Shown here: one piece after another, positions 35,194 to 46,476 of the stretch
Layout of the letters: each line of letters starts with the position of its first letter
Numbering within the stretch: the stretch's first letter is position 1
Origin: Macrosoma leucophasiata
Taxonomy: Eukaryota; Arthropoda; Insecta; Lepidoptera; Hedylidae
Assembly: GCA_036365455.1 (NCBI GenBank)
Contig: JAWQUS010000008.1
Coordinates: forward strand, 17,343,501-17,407,500
Length of the DNA: 64,000 nt
Direction: 5' to 3'
Position numbers and translations under genes: made by a program
Notes under the pieces: generated by a model
Databases searched by the model: none
What the model saw: only the letters and a program-made list of their open reading frames with translations
Told to the model about the DNA's origin: nothing

Positions 35194-35220
35194 ATGTAAA
35201 TGGTTAGTAACTCTAGTTAC

Positions 35221-35375
35221 CTATCCTGCCGCGAGCATGCTCCAAAAAAGAAGTAACCAACGCCTTAAATGCTAATTATTACAACCTCTTATCAGATCTA
35301 GTGCGAAGAACAGGAGATATCCCGTTGCATGTCCTGCATGAGTCAGGATCTGCCGCGGTGTGACATCACCAAAAC
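35221..35375 (+). pseudogene. Decayed duplicate of the last exon of the 205-aa gene
   Basis: Right after the stop, about 35294-35370 repeats exon 4 sequence (CAGATCTAGTGCGAAGAACA against CAGATCCAGTGCGAAGAACA, then ACAGGAGATA against ACAAGAGATA). The changes include a TAG within the copy. About 35230-35275 also resembles the exon's 3' end. It is a partial tandem duplicate that is no longer coding. Confidence 0.65.
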
Positions 35376-35463
35376 GTCACCAGCACACACACTTTTTTTC
35401 AAATCACATCGTAGTAAAAAAATTATAACAGTAACTTTGAGATGTTTGTAAGAAAAATTGTAA

Positions 35464-35469
35464 AATAAA
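35464..35469 (+). terminator. Poly(A) signal AATAAA
   Basis: Lies about 270 bases after the TAA of the 205-aa gene, beyond the duplicated exon scrap. Confidence 0.5.
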
Positions 35470-35579
35470 CTGTTAACCTATGAACGTTTTATTTATTTTT
35501 ATTATATTATTTTAAGATTGTGAGGCAAAGTAATAAAAAAAACTCGCAGTTGTTATTAATTTCAGATCTTTCTAATAAA

Positions 35580-36480
35580 TTGTTACACTGGCGATTGAAA
35601 AGCGAGTTGAAAACGAAACCACAAAATTTTTAAACGTGCTATTATGATTATAAATGCGTGTTCATGGTGATAGTGATGGCTATACCTATTTGATCTGTCT
35701 GCGCCACCTTCGATCGGCAACCCACGCCCCGCGTCACGGGTTCGTTTCTTCGTATCTGGTCTCAGCACCAGAGGGAGGAGCCTATACCCAGCCCACTGAT
35801 GCCGAGACAAACAAACTTTCTCTATAGATCACTGTTGAGGATCCCCTGAATGCTGACACACAAGATGCCTGTTCAACTATCTCAACTAAATGTCTCATGG
35901 TCACTTTTCGGTCATCCTAAGCTGAGCTGAACAGTGATCTATGGAGGTTTGTTTGATGACCGTTCACGAGGCTCGTATTTTGTCAGTGTTTTACCCAACT
36001 TAACTCCGTTCTTCGCCTCGCCACCTCGAGCTCCATAAAGGGTCATCGACCGCACAATACCGCAGATTTGTGAGCATTCTCCCGAGTGCAGTGGCAGCGG
36101 GGATACATAGTAGTTTAGGGTCAAGGTGGAAAAAAAGTTCTCGAAAATTCTACCGACTATCGAGGACGACACTAAGTTACCATGAGTTACCTTAGCGTCG
36201 TCCTCGATAGTCGACTTGATGCTGATGATGATCTCCCCCATATATACGATGTTGCTCTCCGCTGGCGCAGCTCTCTGAGGCTCACGAGGATAGCGTCAGA
36301 ATAACAGGTGGCTTATTTCCACTAGCCCCACGCAACTCTCGGCCCAATCTTATCAGTCTTACTGGAAAGATTGATTAGTTTGGGCCGAGCACTAGCCCTA
36401 CGTAACACCACACGACTCTGAACCCACCCGCCGTGAGCCTAATAACACGGCCCACTCGCTGAGATTATACACTAACACTC
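35580..36480. repeat. GC-rich unclassified repeat block with hairpin
   Basis: Base composition differs sharply from the surroundings. GTGATCTATGGAGGTTTGTTTGATG and its inverse-like partner GATCACTGTTGAGG suggest internal inversion. Arms 36154-36180 and 36186-36213 form a near-perfect hairpin (CGACTATCGAGGACGAC). GGCCCAATCTTATCAGTCTTAC and the partner AGATTGATTAGTTTGGGCC form another at about 36338-36387. It may be the 3' untranslated part of a retroelement; no coding was found. Confidence 0.45.
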
Positions 36481-36639
36481 ATTGGAGATATCGAGGGACC
36501 CCATAGTGCCCGGGTACCTCTCTGATGATGCACCAGGGGAGGGTGTTGAAAGCGTTTGCGATGGCGAGAGAATTTCTTCATCTTCCAGAAAATTGAAATC
36601 TCAAGATTCTTCCATAAAATGAAAAAATACCAATAATAG

Positions 36640-36722
36640 GTACTTATCCCCGACCCGGGGATCGAACCCAAGATGCTGGCGTAACAGTAGTGAGCTGCTA
36701 CCACCAGACTACTGAGGCGATT
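36640..36722 (-). repeat. tRNA-derived SINE head
   Basis: On the minus strand an A-box-like TAGTCTGGTGGTAGCAGC is followed about 30 bases later by a B box GGTTCGATCCC, the internal RNA polymerase III promoter of tRNA genes. No acceptor-stem pairing was seen, so it is a SINE head rather than a tRNA gene. Confidence 0.55.
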
Positions 36723-36761
36723 TAAATTTCTATCATCATTACCAAAGATATACCATTTTTA

Positions 36762-37010
36762 CTGGTGGTAGAGCTCCAGTGACGGAGCTCGCGAGAGTAG
36801 GCATCACCGCATTACCTTAATATACTTGCCGCTAAATGGTAGTGTTCAGCACTATCGTGTTCCGGTCGGGTGGTATTGTACGGCCCTGTAATTTCCGGTG
36901 CAGAGGCATAACACCTTAGGCCTCAGGAGTGGTAACGAATCTGCATTTTGACCATCACTTAACATCAATGTGAACTGCATGCTTGTTTGTCACTTCGATT
37001 ACATAAAAAA
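36762..37010 (+). repeat. ~285-bp interspersed repeat with internal deletion
   Basis: GGTGGTAGAGCTCCAGTGAC to ATTACATAAAAAA. The segment between TTTTGACC and ATCACTTAACATC is missing. Confidence 0.75.
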
Positions 37011-37439
37011 AGACAACTTTTATACCAATATCTTCCTACGTATTTAAATATTTTTTCAAATTTATAAAGTGCATCCTGCCTTTTTTAATTTATCACTGTG
37101 TCCTGCCATAAAAGGAAGGTGCCGTCCGCTGGTCTACGCAAATATTCCATTCAATCACCTTAATTAAACTAGTCTGTGGTTATTGTGAATGACTACAATG
37201 AAAAATATTTGGTGAGTGAGCGTCTTACAACTGTTTATGTATAAATATATTTTCTAATAATCCGGTCAAGGCGTCGACCGACATTTGCCGTCCTGTACTG
37301 TACTAGGTCCATATGGTATCACTGCATACAAGGACAGTGATATTCATAGTAGCTAAAACAAAAAAATAATTACAATAGAAGACGTCATCATAATTTACAG
37401 AGAGTTATTTTGAAAGATATGCAAGAAAATATCTGCTTT

Positions 37440-39977
37440 AATTTTTACTAGTCATTAACAAACCTCAGTACAACCATTCTATTGTTATGGGTGACTTTAA
37501 CACCTGTCTCTTAAAAAATGACACACGGTCAAATCGACTCAAATCTTTAGTAAATTCTGCTAATTTGCATATTCTCCCTTCCTCGGCCACTCATTTCTTT
37601 CCCAACTCAGCTCCTTCCCTTCTTGATTTAATCTTCGTTTCTTCGCTTGAATATGTTGAAAAACATGGTCAGTGTTCAGCAGATGCTTTCTCTTATCACG
37701 ATTTAATATATGTGTCATATAAGATTCGTCCCCCTAAGGCTAAACCTAAAATTCTGATGCAGCGTAATTTTGGTGGCATGGATATGGATCGCTTGCGAGA
37801 AGATGCGTTTAAAATTGATTGGTCGGTTATTGATCTAGCGTGTAATATCGATGATAAAGTCAACTTGTTCAATTCTTTACTCACTCACCTGTTCGATATA
37901 CACGCACCTATGCGGCCTGTTCGCATCAAACATCTGCCTGCACCCTGGCTAACTGAGGATATAAAGGCTTTAATTACTAAAAAAAACCATGCGAAATGTA
38001 GGTTTAAACGTAACCCGAGTGACGCCAATCGAGAAAAATATATATCGCTGTAATCGCTGCAATAAGGTGTGTAGGGATGCACAGCGACGCCACGTCTATA
38101 ATTCTGTTTCTGACGAAGACCCTGCTAAGGTTTGGAGGTTTTTGAAGTCATTAGGAGTTGGCAAAAGTCGAAATAGTTCCGAAGCTTTCACACAGTTTTT
38201 AGATCTTAACTCACTTAATATGCATTTCTCATTATCCTCTTGTATAGATGGATATATCAAGACGCAAACACTAATCTCTTTAAGCCATAACGCTACTCCT
38301 GACTGTCCTCTTTTCTTCTTTGAGCAATTAACTGATCGTGATGTTGAGCGAAATATTGTTGCTATTGACTCTGATGCAGTTGGTGGTGATATGATAAGCC
38401 GGAAAATGATCGTTCCTATAATCAAAATTGTTAGCCCCATAATTACTTCTCTCCTAAATTATTCCCTTGTAAGTAGCACTTTTCCATCAGTTTGGAAAGA
38501 TGCATATATAATACCAATTCCTAAAAAATGTAATCCTAAATCTTTTCATGAGTATCGTCCTATTTCTATCCTTCCCTTTCTATCCAAAGTTCTTGAACGT
38601 CTTATCCATCAACAACTAAGTTCTTTCCTCTCTAAATTCAACCTACTAAATCCTCTCCAATCAGGATTTCGTCCGGGTCATAGCACTACCACTGCCTTAG
38701 TCAAGGTAACCGAGGATATCCGGCATGGTATGGAAGATGGGAAAGTAACTGTTATGGTTTTATTAGATTTTAGTAACGCTTTTAACACCGTCGATTTCGA
38801 TATCATGCTGGCAATCCTTCGATCTCTCAACATATCTCCGACAGTTATTGCATGGTTTCATAGTTATTTGTTTGGACGACGACAACGCATTAGATTAGAT
38901 GATAAGTGTTCCACCTGGTGCGATGTTTTAGCCGGCGTTCCGCAAGGTGGCGTGCTGTCTCCATTTCTCTTTTCCATTTTCATCAATTCTATTAGCCTCT
39001 CTTTAACTTCTCTCTACCACCTTTATGCAGACGATCTACAAATTTATTTGCAAACAAACTTACAAGATTTACATAAAACAATAAGAACAATCAACGAAGA
39101 TCTTGACAAAATTTATCAATGGAGTAAAGCCTATGGCTTGGAAGTTAATCCTGCTAAAAGTAAAGCCATAATTTTCGGAAGCTCTCGGCTGATTCATCGC
39201 ATTGATTCTAACACATTATCACCTATCCTCTTAAACGGTACTCTTATAGACTACAGTGTTACAGTTAAGAATCTAGGAGTGATAATGGATAATTGTATGA
39301 CTTGGGCTCCGCAAATCAGCGAGGTTAGCAGGAAGATGTTTGCGGCTGTTGGTTCACTACGAAGAATTAGGAATTTTTTGCCCACTGCCACTAAAATTAT
39401 GCTTGCCCAATCCATCCTATTTCCTATTCTAGACTATGCTGACATATCTTACCTTGATCTAACACAGGAGCAATTTGGTAAGCTTGAGCGTCTTCAAAAT
39501 ATTTGTATACGGTTCATATTTGGCTTGCGTAAATATGACCATGTTTCCGAATTTCGTAAACAGCTCAACTGGCTACCAATCCGTCTTCGCAGGAATACGC
39601 ATATTCTTTCTCTTCTCTACTGCGTACTATTTTACCCGCATTATCCCCAATACTTAAAAGACCGTTTCCAATATCTTTGTCAATCAAATTCCCTCTTTCT
39701 ACGCTCGTCCAACAACCTTCGTCTTGCAATGCCTTCCCACTCCTCTTATTTCTATGCCAAATCCTATACTGTCGAAGCTGTTAAACTTTGGAACTCCTTA
39801 CCTTTACACATCCGTCAAGCTCAAACCCTGACGTCTTTTAAAAAGCGTCTAAAGGACCATTACCTAACTTTGTAACCTTAAATTGACATGCTATCTAATA
39901 TAATAAGACTTCTTTTTTCCCTCAATCGATTTAGGTACATGAGTATGTATATATTAATATATATATATATATAATAT

Positions 39978-40010
<33 letters not shown>

Positions 40011-40376
40011 TTAAATTTATATATTTTATCTTCTTATGTATGTGTATGTATTGTATTTTTGTGTAAGTACATATATTTTAAATTATTACATATGTGTAGG
40101 TTTATAATGTTACAACTATCTATTATTAAAACTTTGTGTATTATTAGAAGCTATAAAGTATACCATAGTTTTGTAAGTATTGTTATTTTAATTTATATTT
40201 TAATGTTGTGTTGTACACCCCTTTTTCTGTAATTTATCTCTTTCAATCTAGGTTGTCTGGCAGAGATCGCTTTAAGCGATAAGACCGCCTATTGTGCTTT
40301 TTACTTAAGTGCTATTGTTTCTGTATTTTCTTTTTTAATGTGTACAATGAAGAGTAAAATAAATAAATAACAAACG
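37440..40376 (+). mobile_element. 5'-truncated non-LTR retrotransposon (EEP endonuclease end + RT)
   Basis: The left part (about 37458-38050) encodes the C-terminal endonuclease segment with the HSIVMGDFN motif, SLLDLIFVS and SYHDLIYVSY. A one-base frameshift near 38050 separates it from the RT part, which is open to the TAA at 39873. RT landmarks: PIPKKCNPKSFHEYRPISIL, SGFRPGHSTTTAL, MVLLDFSNAFNTVDF, AGVPQGGVLSP and the catalytic LYADDLQIY. A C-terminal region follows (QSILFPILDYADISYLDL). The 3' UTR carries a long TA repeat (39945-40013) and ends in AATAAATAAATAA. The N-terminal endonuclease and any gag-like ORF are absent, so it is a typical dead-on-arrival copy, but recent. It is of the Jockey/CR1 group; the exact clade was not determined. 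Confidence 0.92.
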
Positions 40377-40727
40377 TATGTAACGGGTATTATACTTGTA
40401 TCTCTGCATGTCCCTTCAGTAATTACTGGCGCGACGTTATTGCAGAAACAAAGACAATTACACTGTTTATAAGCGTTTGCGTAGGAGGACGTAACCAAAA
40501 GCGCCGGCGGAAGACACGGCCCGCGTAGAAGTTCTTACCGGAAAATTCACGTTAAGTATAGAAGGTGGATGTTGGATAAGACAATATGACATTAACGACC
40601 GATTTGTTTCTCGAATGCTTGTTAATAATAACTAATAGTCAGATTTCTCATTATGTGCGAATGAGGTTTTATATGAACATTTTAATTTGATGAACCGATT
40701 ACTTAGCACTTCGTAGAGATAAGGTCA
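40377..40727. other. Intergenic, nothing recognised
   Basis: No gene or named repeat recognised. Confidence 0.4.
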
Positions 40728-41075
40728 TAGCTCACTACAGCCACCCGGCACCCGACTAGCACTGCCTGCCAGTTTTACGGCGTCCACTCGTTGTCAACGG
40801 GTGGTCCACGGGTGAACAACACGATGTTACTTGTGAACCAATCGCGGACAGCACGCGGTCCATTTGGGAACAGCGCACAAGCTAGTGGTCACCGAGTGGT
40901 ATTCTCAACAATCGCGCGTGGACCGTGCGCCGCCCGCGCGTGGACAGCTTGCGGTGGAGGCGATCCGGTGTCGATACGGTACAGAGTTGATGTAATGAGC
41001 GCAAACCGCTCGAGGAGGTCGGGCGCTGATCGGGTGCCGGGTGGCTCTTGTGTCCTAGCTATGACATGGACAGGT
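40728..41075. mobile_element. GC-rich foldback MITE
   Basis: The left end GGTCATAGCTCACTACAGCC and GCCACCCGGCACCCGA recurs inverted at the right end (TCGGGTGCCGGGTGGC, then AGCTATGAC). A further GTCATAGCTATGACCC palindrome follows at about 41078. The interior is CpG-rich and non-coding. A fragment occurs at 14708-14790. Confidence 0.7.
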
Positions 41076-41248
41076 GGGTCATAGCTATGACCCTTAACAT
41101 ACTGAAACCAGTTTAGAGCTCGCAAGTGTAGTATTAAGTAGAAAATTTTATTAAGTTTTCACTATGATGTTTTCACTTTGATGAAATCTAATCCAGCCTG
41201 TGTAATCTACATGAAAGCGGCGTATGTCCGGAACGCAGGAAGGCCAAG

Positions 41249-41527
41249 ATGCGATATTTTTATACTTACACAAAAGATGTCCTCACCGAAGATAAGATAA
41301 ACCCGCAACGTTTTAAGGTATTATTATCTCGAATGCGCACGCGTCATCGCATCTGTGAAAATACAAAGCAAAGATTAACAAAATTATTGTCACACGAGGA
41401 CCTGACTTACCTACGCCACATGCTAAAAATGACAATTCCTACATCAAATATTAGAAAATGTTATCAATGTCTGGTATCGACTGAAACGTGTACATTGTAT
41501 CCCATACATAGTTATTATTCTACATAA
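41249..41527 (+). CDS. Possible exon of unknown gene or gene fragment
   Basis: A 92-codon open frame reading as ordinary protein (DVLTEDKINPQRFKVLL, RICENTKQRLTKLLSHEDL), mostly helical and charged. I do not recognise it. The upstream neighbouring frame (MKAAYVRNAGRP..) also reads as protein, so a frameshift around 41250 is possible and this may be a broken gene copy. An AATAAA-like AATAAATC lies at about 41571. Confidence 0.35.
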   Translation: MRYFYTYTKDVLTEDKINPQRFKVLLSRMRTRHRICENTKQRLTKLLSHEDLTYLRHMLKMTIPTSNIRKCYQCLVSTETCTLYPIHSYYST

Positions 41528-41529
41528 AT

Positions 41530-42317
41530 ATTTAAGAGCAACGTGTCGTCGGTTTTTTTGGATTTTGTATCAATAAATCAAGACATCGACCTCGACCTCT
41601 ACACGATATAATCTACAGACCTACCAATAACAGATAGTCTGTTTTTCAGGCGAGTCAAAAAATAAACACCGAAAAATAAAAATTATGTTATGTTGAAGAA
41701 GTTATGAAATGTTGTGTAAGATTCTGAAGAATTTTTTTCATAGCAATTTCATGTTAGATCTTTTTTTTCTTTTTTGTCGGCATTTTGCCATAACACTTAA
41801 TTTTTTTTTGTTAAGAAGTCATAATATAAATATATGCCTAATACCTATACGTTGGTAATAATATATGTTTAAGTTAATTAAATGCCCACGTGATACAGTG
41901 GCGGCGCGAGACTTAAAATTTACGTAGGCAAGCTACATTTCAGGAGGCAAAAAGATATAGCGGACAACTTTCTAGAAATTGCACGCTGAATATGTGAGAG
42001 GAGGAGAAAGCTGTCATCTGTGTGATAGATACTTAGTTATAGATTTGTTCCTGACGAAGGTGCGAGACCCTTTGCATCGCGAGGCCGTCGGCAGTGACTC
42101 ACACCGCCCGCGCCTTACGCCGCCTCTACTCATGTGGTCAAGAGGCCAGTGCCCTGATAGTAAGTGAGTTCAATATCCCTGTAGGAAAAGACCAATTAAA
42201 TAGGTTAATAGATGCATTCGTACAATAATACAAACACTCACGATACCCTAGTTACACTTTTGACTTTCTCCTAGCTCCGAGAGTGCTATCAGAAATTTTC
42301 TCGTTGATTTATTATAA
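41530..42317. other. Intergenic, no gene seen
   Basis: AT-rich with a GC-richer patch at 42055-42165. Nothing assignable. Confidence 0.4.
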
Positions 42318-43112
42318 ACTAGCTGCCCCGGCAAACTTCGTATTGTCTCACAATTAAATAATGGGTCAAAGGTAGATACGCACTATTTGTATGGAAAAAT
42401 GAAATTGTGGTTTTTACTGTTTCCCTTCATTTTCTTCATATTTTCTTATAGTAGGGGAGCCCAGGATGCTATTTTTGGATTTACTCGAGCGCGTCAGATA
42501 AAGATATGGGAGATTCCTTGAACCCTGCTGGTTATCTCCACTAAATCTAAGGTTCGTATATAAAGACGCGGCCGAAGAATAGTCTTAAAAAAAAAATGTC
42601 GCTACGATCTTACTCATCTTCCTATTTGTCTGAATTTTGGATAGGAGCATTGTTTGGCCACATTTTAAACCCTCACAAAATATCTGACACGCTCTTGACC
42701 CAAGACGTTGATGCCGCGTCCTCTTCAAAAACATTTGATTCGTTCAAAAATGAAGGTGAAAAATTACTCAAGAATGTCAGATACTCAGAGAGGATCTAAA
42801 GTGAACCCCATCAAAGCTCCCATCCAAAATTCTGACAATTTGGATGCGAGGCAAGCTCGTGGCGGAAGCCCTAAGGGTTCGGCCTTTTATGGAAATCTTA
42901 GATTTGGTGGAGGTACTGAATTGGGTGCAAGGTATCTCCTATAACTTAATCTGACGCGCTGGAGCAAATCCAAAAATCCCCTCTTGGGCTCCCTTAATTA
43001 CCTTTAAACCTTCCCTGGACTTTCAAATATCATTCAAAACCAATATTAGGCAAATCGGTCTAGCCGTTCTCGAGTTCTAGCGAGACTAACGAACAGCAAT
43101 TGATTTTTATAT
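42318..43112 (+). repeat. TAGCTGnCCCGGCAAAC repeat interrupted by a MITE
   Basis: The outer parts (42318-42448 and 42998-43112) match 16322-16580 with one interruption, the element at 42449-42997. Confidence 0.8.
42449..42997. mobile_element. ~549-bp element with TIRs and TTA target duplication
   Basis: The ends TAGTAGGGGAGCCCA and, inverted, TTAAGGGAGCCCA continue inward through GGATTTACTCGAGCGCGTC on the left and its counterpart CTGACGCGCTGGAGCAAATC on the right. It is flanked by TTA on both sides; the uninserted copy at 16322 has a single TTA at this spot. A 3-bp TTA duplication is the PIF/Harbinger hallmark. The interior has TATATAAAGACGCG at about 42557 but no transposase. Related ends occur at 101-190 and about 32880-32940. 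Confidence 0.75.
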
Positions 43113-43249
43113 ATATATAAAGATAGATAGATAGATAGATATAGATTTAATAATAATAGAGAAAAAATTAGATATAAATAAAATTGGAGTGTCTGTTTGT
43201 AATATTAAAAAAAACGCGCTTTTTACTAAATGCATATACATTTTTTACA

Positions 43250-43455
43250 ATTTTTGTCTGTCTGTCTGTCTGTTTGGCTGGGCTAATCTTGGGAACGGCG
43301 GGACCGATTTTGACGAGACTTTCACTGGCAGATAGCTGATGTCATAAGGAGTAGGCTACTTTTATACTAGCTGCGCCCACGACTTCGTCCGGGTAGATAC
43401 TGAACAATTATAAATTCTCACGCGGACGTAGTCGCGGGCACAGCTAGTTTATTAA
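43250..43455. repeat. TGTC tract and inverted GCTGCGCCCACGACTTCG repeat
   Basis: A TGTCTGTCTGTC tract begins a repeat matching in reverse the unit at 51120-51800. ACTAGCTGCGCCCACGACTTCG and GTAGTCGCGGGCACAGCTAG face each other at 43369-43449. Confidence 0.65.
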
Positions 43456-43777
43456 ATATCATTTGTAAATATACTTAATTGAACAGATACTTATGAAAGC
43501 AGCCTTTGTTCTCGTCAACGATGTACGCACCGGGTGCCACGCAGCCCATGCATTTGGAGGTGACACTAACCAAAATTTGAGCTGTTTAGTCGTAAAAGCG
43601 CAACACAAAACTCACTTTCGCATTTATAATACCAGGGGGCGCCAGAGGCAGAATTTGCTCAAATAGCGGGCGCACAACGGTGGAGAATGGCGAAATAAGA
43701 TACAAAAGTATTCCCCTTTTTATTTGCTCATCTGCCCCGGGTGCCACCCATGTTAGCTACGCCACTGTGTTGTACTG

Positions 43778-44153
43778 TACTAGCGGCCCGCCCCGGCTTC
43801 GCGCGGTGCAATGTTACCTACCCTCTCCTATTCGTCTTAGCGTGATGATTATACATAGATATAGCCTAAAGTCTTCCTCGATATCTTTTATAGTTTAGGC
43901 AGCGTACGCAAAATAAGTAACTTTTCTGGTTGATTTTTTACACCTTGTGTCTGAAAAACCCAAATATCTTACGGAACCCTATTTTTCCAAAATAAAATAT
44001 AGCCTATGTTACCCGTGGATAATGTTGCTTTCGAATAGTGAAAGAATTTTAACTATAATTTAAATTAAAATCGGTCCAGTAGTTATTGAGCCTATTCATT
44101 ACAAACAAACAAACAAACAAAAAAATATTACTTCTTTATAATATTAGTTTAGA
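43778..44153 (+). repeat. CTAGCGGCCCGCCCCGGC repeat, single-unit copy
   Basis: Near-identical to 20072-20618 without the internal duplication, so the two are recent relatives. Confidence 0.8.
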
Positions 44154-44399
44154 CAACACATCACTGGTGGAAGAGTTAGGTACTTTACATTTGTTTCGTT
44201 TTCTATAGTGTGAACAACGTAGTAAGTCAACTTGGTTATGGAGCTAGATTTCTTTTGATAGTGACGGCGAGAACACAAAAATTGGATATAGACCACCAAC
44301 CACGACGCAAAATGTTTTATACCACTTGCGCATATACATATTGTGTATTGTTGTCATAATATTTGATTGTACTGATCTGCTCAGAAATATTATCTGTAA

Positions 44400-45060
44400 A
44401 AGTGTAAATTCTGTACATTGAAAATATTGAAAAAATAAATACCAGGGGATGTTACAAGATCGATACCGAACACAAATATGTGATTAGTATTTTTTTTGTC
44501 TGTCTGTCTATATGTCTGTCAGTCTGTTTGTTCAAGCATCACACAAAAACTACCGGTCCGATTACGATGAAACTTGGTGTAATTATACTTTAACGTTTGG
44601 CGCACAACACTGGGTACTTATTATCCCGAAAAAATGTCTGTTTGTCTGTGTGTTTGTGCACGCTAATTTCAGAAATGGCTTATCCGGTTTGCCTTTTTCA
44701 CTAAGTAGGTAAGTTTCACTAAGTAGTTTGAGTGTTTGTTTTATGTCAATCGGTTCAGAAATAAAAATCATATCAAATCATTACGACAATTTGAAGAATC
44801 ATATCGAATATTTTTAAACTTTTCTGTATCTATTAAATTCTATCTTTTTTAGGGTTCCGTGTCTAAAAGGTAGAAACGGACCCTATTTCTAATTCTCCGG
44901 TGTCTGTTTGTCTGTCCGTCCATCCGTCTGTCTGTCACCAGGCTGTATGTCATAAACAGTGATAGCTAGAAAGCTAAAATTTTCACAAATTATGTATTTC
45001 TTTTACCGCTATAACGACAAAATTAAATACTAAAAATAAGAAAATGAAAATATTGAGCCG
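44400..45060. repeat. TCTG-tract repeats, two kinds
   Basis: Positions 44435-44620 are the reverse of 58668-58905 (CCAGGGGATGTTAC, CGGTCCGATTACGATGAAAC). Positions 44850-45050 are a GGGTTCCGT..GTCTGTCCGTC..CAGGCTGTATG repeat. No coding. Confidence 0.6.
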
Positions 45061-45253
45061 GTTTTTCTGTGTTAGTAATATTAAGCACACCGCACAGCAG
45101 CGTCCCGGCATAAATCAATCGCCGCTATGATCACCATTCATCATGCCAAGGGTGGCAATTATGACATATTCTTTCCTTATGACGCACAACACTTTTAGGA
45201 GCATCTTCGGGAAAGGCTTTGTCCAGCGGAGACGAATGGACGTCTTTGGGATG

Positions 45254-45590
45254 TAATTATGGTGGTGGTGGTGGTGGTGACGTTAGTGGCGTAGGTGTTG
45301 TTGGTGACTCTAGTGGTGGTGTTGGTGGGTTTGGTGGTGCTGGCGGTGGTTTTTAGTGGCGATGGAGGCATTGGTGGCATTGGTGACATTGGTGGTGTTG
45401 GTTGTGGTGGTGGTTTTGGTGGCATTTGTGTTATTGGTGGCATTGGTGGCGTACGTGTTTGGTGATGGTGGTGGCGTTGGTGGCGATTGAAGTGGTGGCG
45501 GTGGTGGAGGCGGTAGTGGTGGTAGTGCTGACAGTGGTGGTGGTGATGTTGGTGGTTGTGACGATGGTGGTGGTGGTGTTGGTGGAATTA
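45254..45590. repeat. Degenerate GGT/GGC trinucleotide tract
   Basis: About 335 bases almost wholly of GGTGGT, GGCATT and GATGGT-type triplets. Reading frames through it (Thr/Pro on one strand, Val/Trp on the other) are by-products of the repeat. Confidence 0.8.
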
Positions 45591-45599
45591 ATAATTAAA

Positions 45600-46476
45600 A
45601 ATTCACAAATTAAATATTCAATTTTTCTCTTTTGCATGCTTTTAGAGAGTGCCTATATTAACTTTCATTCTCAGAAGCGCTAATTGACTGAAACTTTACA
45701 AAACTTTATAATATTTTTCATATAATTAACAATTTTTCGCAATCCAAGCAGCCTGGGTGGTTTTATCCCCGATGGCCATACGTCTAATTAATATCGTGTA
45801 CAGAGAAGTAATACTGCAAAGGAGATTTTTTTAGCTACTCAAAAGTGTTTATGATCCAAAATTTACCAAAATGTATATCCAAAAGCGCAGCCCAAAGTCG
45901 CAAAGCCACTATTCCACGCAAACAAAGTTGCGGGCACAGCTAGTCTTCTAATAATTTAATAACACAAAGTAGATATGTTGTACACGTGACCTGTTTCACT
46001 TATTATTATTAATTCCAACTGCGACGACATGCGTCGGCGAAATTAAATGCTGTTCGTCAACTAAAACATAAATGATCTCAACTGTATAAATGGAAACACG
46101 ATAACTAGCTTCAAGTTAGTAATCAAATACAAAAATAACATTTCTAATAATATCGATATTAACCAAGGGTTTTCCCCTTACATTTCCGTCACGAAAATAA
46201 TTAGGTATGACAAGATAAATGAAACTAAGGTTCCACCAAAATATTTGATGAAGTTATGATTTTTAACAATAACAGGCACATTCAATTTTGCTCTAACAGT
46301 TTCTGCGGAAAATTTTTGACTTTGTTGCCAGAGTTGCAAGACAAAAAACTGTTGAGGTTCGTGTTTTAATGAAAAATAATTATTTATTAATTTTCACAAG
46401 ATCTATTTATTCATATCAAAGACGTAAAAATTCTAACAAAAATGTATATGACAATGACATTCTATTTTATAAACAA
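45600..46476. other. Intergenic, no gene seen
   Basis: AT-rich; nothing recognised. Confidence 0.4.

Noticed and set aside
36640..36722. A functional tRNA gene
   Set aside because: A- and B-box-like words are present but no acceptor stem or plausible anticodon arm; read as a SINE head.
45195..45683. Pro/Thr-rich and Val/Trp-rich frames
   Set aside because: By-products of the GGT/GGC triplet tract.
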